From contig NZ_KQ948147.1 of assembly GCF_001513955.1 (NCBI RefSeq), positions 196,532 to 260,531 of the forward strand: DNA of 64,000 nt, given 5' to 3'. The stretch comes from Streptomyces pseudovenezuelae. GTDB lineage: Bacteria > Actinomycetota > Actinomycetes > Streptomycetales > Streptomycetaceae. Below are positions 1 through 7,812 of this stretch, piece by piece (the first letter of the stretch is position 1; each line of letters begins with the position of its first letter). The notes beneath the pieces are model-generated. The model was given only the letters and a program-made list of their open reading frames with translations, was not told where the DNA came from and ran no database searches. Made by a program: the position numbers and the translations under genes.

Positions 1-200
1 AGCGCCGGGTGGCGGTGGCCGAAGTTGAGGGCGGAGTAGCCGGCCAGCATGTCCAGGTAGCGGCGGCCCTCCACGTCCTCCACCCAGGTGCCCTCGGCAC
101 GGGCGACGACCACGGGCAGCGGGTGGTAGTTGTGCGCGAGGACCGGTTCCTCGGCGCGGATGAGATCGGCGGAGGAACGCGTGCCTACGGGTGCGGTCAT
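1..200 (-). CDS. rocD: Ornithine aminotransferase, N-terminal part (cut by window edge)
   Basis: Only the first ~66 residues are present; the rest lies before base 1. The readable start is MTAPVGTRSSADLIRAEE, followed by NYHPLPVV and then VEDVEGRRYLDMLAGYSALNFGH. This is the typical N-terminus of class III (PLP) aminotransferases of the ornithine-oxo-acid type, which convert ornithine and 2-oxoglutarate to glutamate semialdehyde and glutamate. The start ATG (200-198) overlaps the stop of the upstream ddaH gene as ATGA, so the two are probably translationally coupled. With ddaH and the Lrp regulator upstream it forms an arginine/ornithine catabolic module. The PLP lysine is outside the window, so assignment to RocD rather than a related aminotransferase rests on the N-terminus and the neighbour. 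Confidence 0.82.
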   Translation of the reverse strand, partial: MTAPVGTRSSADLIRAEEPVLAHNYHPLPVVVARAEGTWVEDVEGRRYLDMLAGYSALNFGHRHPA

Positions 201-1009
201 GAGCGGATCTCCTGGGTGCAGCACTTGATGCCGCCGCCGGCCTTGTGGAACTCGGAGAGGTCGACGGGGACGGGGACATAGCCGTGGTCGTCGAGGCGCA
301 GGGCGAGGGCCTCGGCCTGCGGGGCGATGAAGACGTGCCGGCCGTCGGACACGGAGTTCAGACCGAACGCCATCGCGTCGTCGCGGGTCGCGAGCACCGC
401 GTCCGGGTACAGCTGTGCGAGTACCGCGCGGCTGCCCGTCGAAAAGGCCTCCGGGTAGTAGGCGATGTTGTTCTCGTCCAGGACGAACAGCGCGGTGTCC
501 AGGTGGTAGAAGTGCGGGTCCACCAGGGTCAGGCTGATCACCGGGTGGCCGAAGAACTCCTGCACCTCGCGGTGCGCCTCCCGGGTCGTGCGGAACCCGG
601 TGCCGGCCAGCACGTACCGGCCCGTCCAGACGAGGTCGCCCTCGCCCTCGCAGACCGCCTGGGGGCGCCGGACGTCGTAGCCCGCCTTCTTGAACCACAG
701 GTCGTAGTGGGTGGACTCGGGGCGCCGCTCCGGCGCGTGGAAGAGGGAGCCGAAGACGCGGCCACCGACGACGACCGCCGAGTTCGCGGCGAAGACCATG
801 TCCGGGAGGCCGGGGACCGGCTCCACGGCGTCGACGCTGTGACCGTGGGCCTCGTAGGCGCGGATCAGCGTCCGCCACTGGTCGTGCGCGAGGTCCACAT
901 CGACATGGGTGTCGGGATGCATCCAGGGATTGATCGCGTACTGCACGGCGAAGTGTCTGGGTTCGCAGACGAGGAAACGCCGTCGGCGCGGCACACGGGA
1001 GTCGGGCAC
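197..1009 (-). CDS. ddaH: Dimethylarginine dimethylaminohydrolase family protein
   Basis: A ~270-residue member of the amidinotransferase/DDAH fold. The family hydrolyses N-omega-methylated arginines (or related guanidino compounds) to citrulline and an amine. Visible features are the N-terminal FLVCEPRHF strand, PDMVFAANSA, EGEGDLVW, the catalytic-His region DPHFYHLDTALF and a C-terminal GGGIKCCTQEI that carries the nucleophilic cysteine. I chose the GTG at 1009 because GGAGG lies 9 bases upstream of it; a longer in-frame form could begin at 1054 or 1057 but has no ribosome site. The stop overlaps the start of rocD by 4 bases. Citrulline/ornithine metabolism and the Lrp-type regulator upstream fit an arginine-derivative degradation role. 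True substrate preference (methylarginine versus arginine) cannot be read from sequence. Confidence 0.88.
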   Translation of the reverse strand: MPDSRVPRRRRFLVCEPRHFAVQYAINPWMHPDTHVDVDLAHDQWRTLIRAYEAHGHSVDAVEPVPGLPDMVFAANSAVVVGGRVFGSLFHAPERRPESTHYDLWFKKAGYDVRRPQAVCEGEGDLVWTGRYVLAGTGFRTTREAHREVQEFFGHPVISLTLVDPHFYHLDTALFVLDENNIAYYPEAFSTGSRAVLAQLYPDAVLATRDDAMAFGLNSVSDGRHVFIAPQAEALALRLDDHGYVPVPVDLSEFHKAGGGIKCCTQEIRS

Positions 1010-1085
1010 AGAGGGGTTCCTCCGCTTCCTGCGGTGTGTACTGAGGGTTGACACCAAGGTAGGAAGTGACGGTCACGCCCGACAA

Positions 1086-1099
1086 GCAACGAGAATTGC
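1086..1099. promoter_or_regulatory. Candidate Lrp/AsnC operator upstream of ddaH
   Basis: GCAACGAGAATTGC is an inverted repeat (GCAA-N6-TTGC) in the 154-bp gap between ddaH and the Lrp-type gene. AT-rich-centred palindromes of this kind are common Lrp/AsnC sites. The assignment to the adjacent regulator is inference from position. Confidence 0.4.
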
Positions 1100-1163
1100 G
1101 TGTCCGCGCAGGAACGCTGCGTATTCGACGGATATGACGCACGACTGCTGCGCCCTTGGATGT

Positions 1164-1649
1164 TTATTCGGGAGCGGGCTGGGTCGCCCCCGCCTCGGGG
1201 CTTTCCGGGATGAGGTGGGACAGCACCATCACGCTGATCGTCTTCCGGATGAACGGCTCCACGCGGATGCGTTCCAGCACCTCCTCGAAGTGCTCCACGT
1301 CCCGCGCCCGCACATGCAGCAGGGCGTCCGCGCCGCCGGTCACCGTCATCGCCGCGGTGATCTCCGGATGGTTGCGGACCACCTCCGCGAGCCGCCGGGG
1401 CGGGGCCGCGCCCTCGCAGTACACCTCGACGTACGCCTCCGTGCGCCAGCCCAGTGCCGACGGTTCCACCGTGGCCGTGAACCCGGTGATCACCCCGGTC
1501 TCCCGCAGCCGGTCCACGCGCCGCTTCACCGCCGTGGAGGACAGCCCGATCGCCGAACCGATCTCCGCGAAGGAGGTCCTGGCGTTCGCCATCAGAGCGG
1601 TGATGATCTTCCGGTCGAGCTCGTCGAACGCGGCGGTCCTGCTGTTCAT
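1164..1649 (-). CDS. Lrp/AsnC family transcriptional regulator
   Basis: 161 residues from the ATG at 1649; the longer in-frame extension is not used because this ATG fits the family N-terminus (MNSRTAAFDELDRKI). An N-terminal winged helix (about residues 8-60, with IGSAIGLSSTAVKRRVDRL as recognition helix region) is followed by a RAM/AsnC ligand domain (about 70-150, with TGGADALLHVRARD). Lrp proteins bind amino acids and form octamers. The gene lies immediately upstream of ddaH-rocD on the same strand with a separate intergenic region, so it most likely controls those genes in response to ornithine, arginine or a derivative. That target assignment is inferred from location. Confidence 0.88.
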   Translation of the reverse strand: MNSRTAAFDELDRKIITALMANARTSFAEIGSAIGLSSTAVKRRVDRLRETGVITGFTATVEPSALGWRTEAYVEVYCEGAAPPRRLAEVVRNHPEITAAMTVTGGADALLHVRARDVEHFEEVLERIRVEPFIRKTISVMVLSHLIPESPEAGATQPAPE

Positions 1650-1712
1650 GTCGGCACTGTATCCAGCGAGGCGTCCGCAGCTCGGCACGTGTCCAGTCGT
1701 ACGAATTACTCC

Positions 1713-1718
1713 TAGACT
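1713..1718 (+). promoter_or_regulatory. -10 element of a probable leaderless promoter for the LytTR gene
   Basis: TAGACT matches the actinobacterial TANNNT -10 consensus and ends 8 bases before the ATG at 1727. No Shine-Dalgarno precedes that ATG. Transcription would therefore begin at or within a base or two of the start codon. A weak -35 (TGTCCA) lies 17 bases upstream. Confidence 0.45.
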
Positions 1719-1726
1719 CCGGGGTC

Positions 1727-2476
1727 ATGCTGCGCGCCCTGGCTGTCGACGACGAACGCCCCTCGCTGGAGGAACTGCTCTACCTGCTGAGCGCCGACCC
1801 CCGGATCGGCAGTGTGGAGGGGGCCGGTGACGCCACCGAGGCGCTGCGCCGCATCAACCGCGCGCTGGAGTCCGGGCCGCACGGACCCGAGGCGATCGAC
1901 GTCGTGTTCCTGGACATCAACATGCCGGGCCTGGACGGTCTCGACCTCGCCCGGCTGCTGACCGGTTTCGCCAAGCCGCCGCTCGTCGTGTTCGTCACCG
2001 CCCACGAGGACTTCGCCGTCCAGGCCTTCGACCTCAAGGCGGTCGACTACGTCCTCAAACCGGTCCGCAAGGAACGCCTCGCGGAGGCCGTGCGCCGCGC
2101 CGCCGAACGCCTCGACGCCGCGCCCCGCATACCCGTGCACGAACCCGACCCCGACCACATACCCGTCGAACTCGGCGGGGTGACCCGGTTCGTCGCCGTC
2201 GACGACATCACCCACGTCGAGGCCCAGGGCGACTACGCCCGGCTGCACACCGACCGGGGCAGCCACCTCGTACGGATCCCGCTGTCCACGCTGGAGGAGC
2301 GCTGGCGCTCCCGCGGCTTCGTCCGCATCCACCGCCGCCATCTCGTCGCCCTGCGCCACGTCGGCGAACTCCGCCTGGACGCGGGCACGGTGAGCGTCCT
2401 CGTCGGCGGCGAGGAGCTCCAGGTCAGCCGTCGCCACACGCGCGAGCTGCGGGACCTGCTGATGAGGAGGCCGTAG
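1727..2476 (+). CDS. LytTR-family response regulator
   Basis: 249 residues. An N-terminal receiver domain (1-125) has the acidic pocket AVDDE and the phospho-acceptor Asp63 in VVFLDINMPG, plus the conserved Lys in DYVLKPV. A C-terminal LytTR DNA-binding domain (about 145-245) contains ITHVEAQGDYARLHT and FVRIHRRHLVAL. It is the first gene of a tight four-gene unit: regulator, small membrane protein, sodium:solute symporter and LytS-like sensor kinase, the last three joined by ATGA/GTGA overlaps. The arrangement recalls LytS/LytTR systems that sense extracellular carboxylates and control their own transporter, such as BtsSR/YpdAB in E. coli. The control target here is inferred. Confidence 0.92.
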   Translation: MLRALAVDDERPSLEELLYLLSADPRIGSVEGAGDATEALRRINRALESGPHGPEAIDVVFLDINMPGLDGLDLARLLTGFAKPPLVVFVTAHEDFAVQAFDLKAVDYVLKPVRKERLAEAVRRAAERLDAAPRIPVHEPDPDHIPVELGGVTRFVAVDDITHVEAQGDYARLHTDRGSHLVRIPLSTLEERWRSRGFVRIHRRHLVALRHVGELRLDAGTVSVLVGGEELQVSRRHTRELRDLLMRRP

Positions 2477-2478
2477 CC

Positions 2479-2838
2479 ATGCCTCAGGACCCCGTCGAGC
2501 GGCGCGTCGTCGTCACCGGCCCGCCGCGCCGCGGTCGCCCCGCCTCCGGCTACTACCGGCCCCGCACCGAGATCGACGAGCAGACCACCCTCGGCCACAC
2601 CTACGTCCGCTCCCTGATGCGCACCCAACTGCGCGCCGCCCTCGCGGTGTTCGCCTTCCTCGGACTGCTCATCGGCCCGCTCCCGCTGCTCTTCGCGGCC
2701 ATGCCCGACGCCCACCGCCTCGAATGGGGCGTCCTCGGCTTCGGCCTCTACGTCCCGATGGTCCTGCTGGCCCGCTGGTACGTGCGCCGCGCGGAGCGCA
2801 ACGAACGGGACTTCGTGCGGCTGGTCGAGGACCGATGA
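2479..2838 (+). CDS. Small two-TM membrane protein (DUF485/YjcH-like position)
   Basis: 119 residues with a basic, proline-rich cytoplasmic N-terminus (1-50) and two hydrophobic helices (about 53-73 and 82-99), ending in a charged tail YVRRAERNERDF. It starts 2 bases after the LytTR stop, and its own stop overlaps the symporter ATG. Small DUF485 proteins occur directly before ActP/MctC-type symporters and are thought to act with them. The length, topology and place fit that role, although the sequence similarity I can see is loose. No catalytic motif is present. Confidence 0.75.
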   Translation: MPQDPVERRVVVTGPPRRGRPASGYYRPRTEIDEQTTLGHTYVRSLMRTQLRAALAVFAFLGLLIGPLPLLFAAMPDAHRLEWGVLGFGLYVPMVLLARWYVRRAERNERDFVRLVEDR

Positions 2839-4547
2839 ACTCCAGCTACTCGGTACCGGCCGTCGCGCTGGTCGTCGTCGCCACCGTCCTCGTCGGCGCC
2901 TTCGGCCTGCGCATCTCCCGCACCACCTCCGACTTCTACGTCGCCTCCCGCACCGTCGGCCCCCGCCTGAACGCGGCCGCCATCAGCGGCGAGTACCTCT
3001 CCGCCGCCTCCTTCCTCGGCATCGCGGGACTGGTCCTGGTCCAGGGCCCCGACATGCTCTGGTACCCGGTCGGCTACACGGCCGGCTATCTCGTCCTGCT
3101 CCTGTTCGTCGCCGCCCCGCTGCGGCGCTCCGGCGCCTACACCCTCCCGGACTTCGCGGAGGCCCGGCTCGCCTCGCAGGCCGTCAGGCGGCTCGCGGGC
3201 GCCTTCGTCGTCGGCGTCGGCTGGCTCTACCTGCTGCCGCAACTCCAGGGCGCGGGGCTGACGTTGACCGTGCTCACCGGGGCGCCCCAGTGGCTCGGCG
3301 GAGTGATCGTCGCCGCCGTCGTGGTCGCCACCGTCGCCGCGGGCGGCATGCGCAGCATCACCTTCGTGCAGGCCTTCCAGTACTGGCTCAAGCTCACCGC
3401 CCTGCTCGTCCCCGCCCTCTTCCTCATCCTCGCCTGGCAGGGCGACGGCGCCCCCAGCCACGCCTTCGACGAACCGGCCGCCTTCCGCGAACAACGCGTC
3501 GTCCGCGTCGACTCCACGCTCGACCTCAAGCTGGAGCGCCCCCTGACCGTCACCGTCACCGGCACGGTCGACGGCCGCCCGCACGACGACCAGAAGCTCG
3601 AACTCCCCGTCGGCACCCACCACATCGAACGGGGCACCCGCCTCACCTTCGCCAAGGGCACCACCGTCCCGGCCGCCGACCGCGGCACCAGCGACGGCAT
3701 GTCGACCTCCCTGGCGGCGGGCCGCGAGGAACGGCCCCTGTACGCCACGTACGGACTGATCCTCGCCACCTTCCTCGGCACCATGGGCCTGCCGCACGTC
3801 GTCGTCCGCTTCTACACCAGCCCGCACGGCGTCGCCGCCCGCCGCACCACGGTCGCCGTCCTCGGCCTGATCGGCTGCTTCTACCTGCTGCCGCCGGTCT
3901 ACGGCGCCCTCGGCCGCCTGTACGCCCCCGAGCTCACCCTCACCGGCGACGCCGACGCGGCCGTCCTGCTGCTTCCGGAGCGCATGATCGGCGGCCTCGG
4001 CGGCGACCTGCTGGGCGCGCTGGTGGCGGGCGGAGCCTTCGCCGCGTTCCTGTCCACGGCCTCCGGACTCACCATGGCCGTGGCGGGCGTGCTCACCCAG
4101 GACGTCCTGCCCTCGCGCGGCGTACGGCACTTCCGGCTCGGCACGGTCCTCGCGATGTGCGCCCCGCTCGCCGCGAGCGTCCTGGTCGGCGGACTGCCCG
4201 TCGCCGACGCGGTCGGCCTCGCCTTCGCGGTCTCCGCCTCCTCGTTCTGTCCGCTGCTGGTGCTCGGCATCTGGTGGCGGCGGCTGACCCCGCCCGGCGC
4301 CGCCGCGGGCATGCTGGTCGGCGGCGGCTCCGCCTTCCTCGCCGTGGCCGCGACCATGGCCGGCTTCCCGGCCGGCGGCCCGCTGCACGCCCTGCTGGCC
4401 TGGCCGGCGCTCTGGTCGGTACCGCTCGGCTTCCTCACCATGGTGCTGGTGTCCCTGGCCACCGCGGGCCGGGTACCGGCGGGCACCGCGGCGATCCTGG
4501 CCCGCTTCCATCTGCCGGAGGAACTCAGGGCGGAGGTGAAGGCGTGA
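2835..4547 (+). CDS. Sodium:solute symporter family transporter (monocarboxylate/acetate type)
   Basis: 570 residues and about 13 membrane helices. SSS-family landmarks are the Na-binding first helices (SGEYLSAASFLGIAG), the Gly-rich GYTAGYLVLLLF and the late helix region ASGLTMAVAGVLTQDV. Closest in style to ActP/MctC cation-acetate/pyruvate symporters. An unusual feature is a long polar segment of about 100 residues (roughly residues 213-305) between helices, rich in Thr/Asp/His and probably exposed outside the membrane. The ATG at 2835 overlaps the previous stop (ATGA), and the next gene's GTG overlaps its stop. Substrate is inferred as a short-chain carboxylate from family and from the adjoining LytS/LytTR pair. 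Confidence 0.88.
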   Translation: MNSSYSVPAVALVVVATVLVGAFGLRISRTTSDFYVASRTVGPRLNAAAISGEYLSAASFLGIAGLVLVQGPDMLWYPVGYTAGYLVLLLFVAAPLRRSGAYTLPDFAEARLASQAVRRLAGAFVVGVGWLYLLPQLQGAGLTLTVLTGAPQWLGGVIVAAVVVATVAAGGMRSITFVQAFQYWLKLTALLVPALFLILAWQGDGAPSHAFDEPAAFREQRVVRVDSTLDLKLERPLTVTVTGTVDGRPHDDQKLELPVGTHHIERGTRLTFAKGTTVPAADRGTSDGMSTSLAAGREERPLYATYGLILATFLGTMGLPHVVVRFYTSPHGVAARRTTVAVLGLIGCFYLLPPVYGALGRLYAPELTLTGDADAAVLLLPERMIGGLGGDLLGALVAGGAFAAFLSTASGLTMAVAGVLTQDVLPSRGVRHFRLGTVLAMCAPLAASVLVGGLPVADAVGLAFAVSASSFCPLLVLGIWWRRLTPPGAAAGMLVGGGSAFLAVAATMAGFPAGGPLHALLAWPALWSVPLGFLTMVLVSLATAGRVPAGTAAILARFHLPEELRAEVKA

Positions 4548-5749
4548 GCGGATTCCTGGCCGGCCTGTGCGTGGCGATCCTCCCGCTGCTCGCCGCCGGC
4601 TTCTGGCTCGGCCGGCGCACCGCCCACCCGCAGAACCTGGGCGGCCTCGGCACCCCCGTCGAGCACGCCACCTTCGAGACCCTGCACACCGCCTCCCTGG
4701 CCGCGCCCCCGCTGCGGGCCGGGCTGACGGAGGAGACCGCCCGCAAGTCGGCCCGCAGACTGCGCTCCCTGCTCGGCACGGACGCACTGTGCCTCACCGA
4801 CCAGAAACAGGTCCTGGTCTGGGACGGCGTGGGCAGCCACCACCGCACCGAGATCATGGAACGCCTCGCGGGCCCCCTGGAGAACGGCCGCGGCGAGGCC
4901 TTCCCGCTCACCTGCGACGCCCCGGACTGCCCGGTGCGCTGGGCGGTCGTGGCCCCGCTCACCGTCGACGACCGCGTCCACGGCGCCCTGGTCGCCTGCG
5001 CGCCCCGCGAGTCCGCCGTCCTGGTCCGCGCGGCGGGGGAGGTCGCCCGCTGGGTGAGCGTCCAGCTGGAGTTGGCCGACCTCGACCAGTCCCGGACCCG
5101 GCTGATCGAGGCCGAGATCAAGGCACTTCGGGCCCAGATCTCCCCGCACTTCATCTTCAACTCGCTCGCGGTGATCGCCTCGTTCGTCCGCACCGACCCC
5201 GAGCGGGCCCGCGAACTCCTCCTCGAATTCGCCGACTTCACCCGCTACTCGTTCCGCAGGCACGGCGACTTCACCACCCTCGCCGACGAACTGCACGCCA
5301 TCGACCACTACTTGGCGCTTGTCAGGGCACGCTTCGGTGACCGCCTCTCCGTCACCCTCCAGATCGCCCCGGAGGTACTGCCGGTCACCCTGCCGTTCCT
5401 GTGCCTTCAGCCCCTGGTCGAGAACGCCATCAAACACGGCCTGGAGGGCAAGGCCGAGAAGTGCCGGCTCCAGATCACCGCCCAGGACGCCGGTGCCGAG
5501 GCCCTCGTCGTCATCGAGGACGACGGCGCCGGAATGGACCCGGTCCTGCTCCGCCGCATCCTCGCGGGCGAGGTCAGCCCCTCCGGCGGCATCGGCCTGT
5601 CCAACGTCGACGACCGGCTTCGCCAGGTGTACGGCGACTCCTACGGCCTCGTCATCGAGACCGCCATCGGCGCGGGCATGAGGATCACCGCCCGGCTGCC
5701 CAAGTACCAGCCGGGCGTCCACTCGGCGGGCCGTCTCACGGACGGCTGA
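4544..5749 (+). CDS. LytS-like sensor histidine kinase
   Basis: 401 residues from the GTG at 4544. One N-terminal membrane helix (5-22) is followed by a GAF-like sensor region (about 70-175), then a His_kinase domain with the phospho-acceptor His202 in QISPHFIFNSL, and a HATPase_c domain with N-box VENAIKHGL, G1 DDGAGM and GIGLSNV. This is the LytS/YehU architecture that pairs with LytTR regulators, here the product of 1727-2476. Having only one membrane helix, it may sense the symporter or a cytosolic ligand rather than act as a multi-pass receptor. The GTG overlaps the symporter stop by 4 bases, indicating translational coupling. Confidence 0.92.
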   Translation: MSGFLAGLCVAILPLLAAGFWLGRRTAHPQNLGGLGTPVEHATFETLHTASLAAPPLRAGLTEETARKSARRLRSLLGTDALCLTDQKQVLVWDGVGSHHRTEIMERLAGPLENGRGEAFPLTCDAPDCPVRWAVVAPLTVDDRVHGALVACAPRESAVLVRAAGEVARWVSVQLELADLDQSRTRLIEAEIKALRAQISPHFIFNSLAVIASFVRTDPERARELLLEFADFTRYSFRRHGDFTTLADELHAIDHYLALVRARFGDRLSVTLQIAPEVLPVTLPFLCLQPLVENAIKHGLEGKAEKCRLQITAQDAGAEALVVIEDDGAGMDPVLLRRILAGEVSPSGGIGLSNVDDRLRQVYGDSYGLVIETAIGAGMRITARLPKYQPGVHSAGRLTDG

Positions 5750-5751
5750 CG

Positions 5752-5928
5752 TCAGGTGCTGCGGGTGGCCACCATGCCGAGAGTGATCAGCCCCAGCACG
5801 ACCCAGCCGAACCACAGCCAGCCGTTGCTGCCGAGCGCCACCGTGTAGGCGGTCACCGCGACGAGACCGCCTACCGTGAGCACCCCCATCGTCCGGGTCG
5901 AGCCATCCGTGGAACCGGTACCGGGCAT
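5752..5928 (-). CDS. Small membrane protein of unknown function
   Basis: 58 residues from the ATG at 5928, which is preceded by a good GAGGAGGG ribosome site. After a short Gly/Thr-rich N-terminus there are two hydrophobic stretches (about 16-30 and 34-50) separated by a short turn, so probably a helical hairpin. It starts 13 bases after the kinase stop and is therefore the likely third gene of the DUF6777 lipoprotein/kinase operon. Its end is only 2 bases from the end of the convergent sensor-kinase gene. I do not recognise a named family. Confidence 0.7.
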   Translation of the reverse strand: MPGTGSTDGSTRTMGVLTVGGLVAVTAYTVALGSNGWLWFGWVVLGLITLGMVATRST

Positions 5929-5941
5929 CGCAACACCCTCC

Positions 5942-7789
5942 TCAGGATTCGTCCCCCTCCATGGTGCCCCCGTTCTGCCTGCGTACGGTGCACACGACAA
6001 AATGTGTGCCGTTCTTCCAGGGCCCCGCACTGGTCCAGGAGCCCGCCGTGTAGACGGACGGATCGAAGCCGTAGTCGCCCGGCGGCACGTCCCGCGCGCA
6101 CGCCGTGTCCGACTCGGTCCGCGCCTCGGACAGCGTGACGTCGGGGGCCATTCGGGTGAATCCGAGCACCTGCTCGTCGTAGGAGCCCGCGCAGGAGACC
6201 AGCCGGGCGTCCCGGTTGGTGCGCACGTCCAGGCAGTCCCTGCGCTGCATGGTCGCCGTGTCCGCGAACCCCGAGCCCGTCCGGCGACGGCCGCCGATCG
6301 GCCCGTACAACGGCCCGTTCCCGCCCAGCACCAGACACGCGCTACGCCGTCCCGCGGCCTCGAACCCCCCGTCGGTCGGTACGACGGCCTGGCTGCGGAC
6401 GTCCGCCAGCCGGCCCCGGAGCTCCCGGGTCCGCTCCTCGCACTCCGCCGCCCCCGTCCGCCGCGCCTCGGCCGCGGAGGCGGCCGCGGCGAACGCCGTC
6501 ACCTGGCCGTCCGGGGCGGTGCCGCACGCGCGATCGAGCCGTAGCCTGGGCGTCCCCCGGAACCGCTCCGAACCGGGCCAGTCGGCGATCACGCAGTCGC
6601 CGTCCCGCAACGGCCGCGTGAGCCCGACCGTCTCGCCGTACGGCTGCCGCGCGTCCCCGTGACCACCGCCGCCGTCCGACGACCGGTCGGCCATGGCGTA
6701 CCACACCCCGCCCAGAGCCAGCAGCAGCCCGAGACCGCAGGCGAGCACGGCCCGCAGCGCGTGCGAGCGCTCCCGCCGGTGGCCGCCCTGAGGCGGGAGC
6801 GCCCCGGCGGACGGTCGGTGCCCCTCCGGAGACGGCGGCCCGGGCGGCGGCGGTGCCTGCACAGCCGCCCACGGCGGCTGGGAACCGAGGTCGGTCTGCG
6901 TGCGGACGTACGGCTCGGCCTGCGGGGTCACGATCCGCGACAGCGCGGCCTCCGCCTGCGCCGCCGACAACCGCTGCCCGGGATCCTTGGCGAGCAGCGC
7001 CCGCAGAACGGGACCCAGCGCACCGGCGCGCACGGCGGGCCGCGGCTCCTCCATGACCACCGCGGTCACCTCGGCGAGATGGGACTCCCGCTCGAAGGGC
7101 CCCACGCCCTCCACCGCGTGGTACAGCGTGCAGCCCAGCGAGAACAGGTCGGCGGCCGGGGTGGGCGTGCCGCCCGTCGCCCGCTCCGGCGCCAGATAGC
7201 CCGCCGTGCCCACCAGCACCGACGCCAGCGTGTACCGGGTCTCCCCGGCGTCCGGCTGCACGGAGATGCCGTAGTCGGTGAGCAGGACACGGCCGTACGG
7301 CGATCCCGCGCGGTCCGGCGCCAGCAGGATGTTCGCGGGCTTCACGTCCCGGTGCATCACGCCGCGCTGGTGCCCGGCGGTCAGCGCGTCGAGCACGGCG
7401 AGTCCGACGCGGGCGCACTCCGCCGGGGCGAGCGGTCCGCGGGAGTCGACCAGGTCGCGCAGGTCCACGGCGTCCGCGACGTACTCCATGACGATCCACG
7501 GCAGCCCCTCGTGCTCCAGCACGTCGTGCACCGTCACCACGTGCGGGTGGCCGCGCAGCCCCGCCGCGTGCCGGGCCTCCGCGCGGGCCCGCGCCACCCT
7601 GGCCTCCCGCTCGTGGCCCGCCTCCACCGGGTCACGGAACACGATCTCCTTGAGCGCGACCTCGCAGACGAGTCTCTGGTCGTGGGCGAGCCACACATGG
7701 CCCATGCCGCCACTGCCGAGCGGGTGCAGCAGCAGATACCGGCCGGCGATGAGCCGGCCCACTCCCGAGGTCGGTGATCCTGAAGGCAT
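5942..7789 (-). CDS. Membrane-anchored serine/threonine protein kinase with septum-formation-like extracellular domain
   Basis: 615 residues. PknB-type kinase domain at about 17-280: Gly loop GSGGMG (25-30), Lys47, HRDVKPAN (146-148 is HRD), a DYG variant of the usual DFG, and APE as LAPERA. A proline-rich linker precedes one membrane helix (about 345-366). The extracellular part (about 370-615) has paired cysteines, with CVIADWPGSERFRG and later CLDVRTN...LVSCAGSYDEQVLGF and WKNGTHFVVCTV, resembling Septum_form-type domains seen on actinobacterial kinases. The start ATG at 7789 lies 23 bases after the upstream lipoprotein gene. It probably senses an envelope signal together with that lipoprotein; this is inference from operon structure. 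Confidence 0.93.
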   Translation of the reverse strand: MPSGSPTSGVGRLIAGRYLLLHPLGSGGMGHVWLAHDQRLVCEVALKEIVFRDPVEAGHEREARVARARAEARHAAGLRGHPHVVTVHDVLEHEGLPWIVMEYVADAVDLRDLVDSRGPLAPAECARVGLAVLDALTAGHQRGVMHRDVKPANILLAPDRAGSPYGRVLLTDYGISVQPDAGETRYTLASVLVGTAGYLAPERATGGTPTPAADLFSLGCTLYHAVEGVGPFERESHLAEVTAVVMEEPRPAVRAGALGPVLRALLAKDPGQRLSAAQAEAALSRIVTPQAEPYVRTQTDLGSQPPWAAVQAPPPPGPPSPEGHRPSAGALPPQGGHRRERSHALRAVLACGLGLLLALGGVWYAMADRSSDGGGGHGDARQPYGETVGLTRPLRDGDCVIADWPGSERFRGTPRLRLDRACGTAPDGQVTAFAAAASAAEARRTGAAECEERTRELRGRLADVRSQAVVPTDGGFEAAGRRSACLVLGGNGPLYGPIGGRRRTGSGFADTATMQRRDCLDVRTNRDARLVSCAGSYDEQVLGFTRMAPDVTLSEARTESDTACARDVPPGDYGFDPSVYTAGSWTSAGPWKNGTHFVVCTVRRQNGGTMEGDES

Positions 7790-7812
7790 CCGGTGACTCT
7801 CCGGTTCTGACG

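Noticed and set aside
2748..4787. Long open frame on the minus strand opposite the symporter
   Set aside because: Composition is an Arg/Gly/Asp-rich antisense of a high-GC gene, with no motif. The same applies to large frames opposite UvrA-like (38512-41316), dmgO (57035-58603) and the permease (52665-55088).
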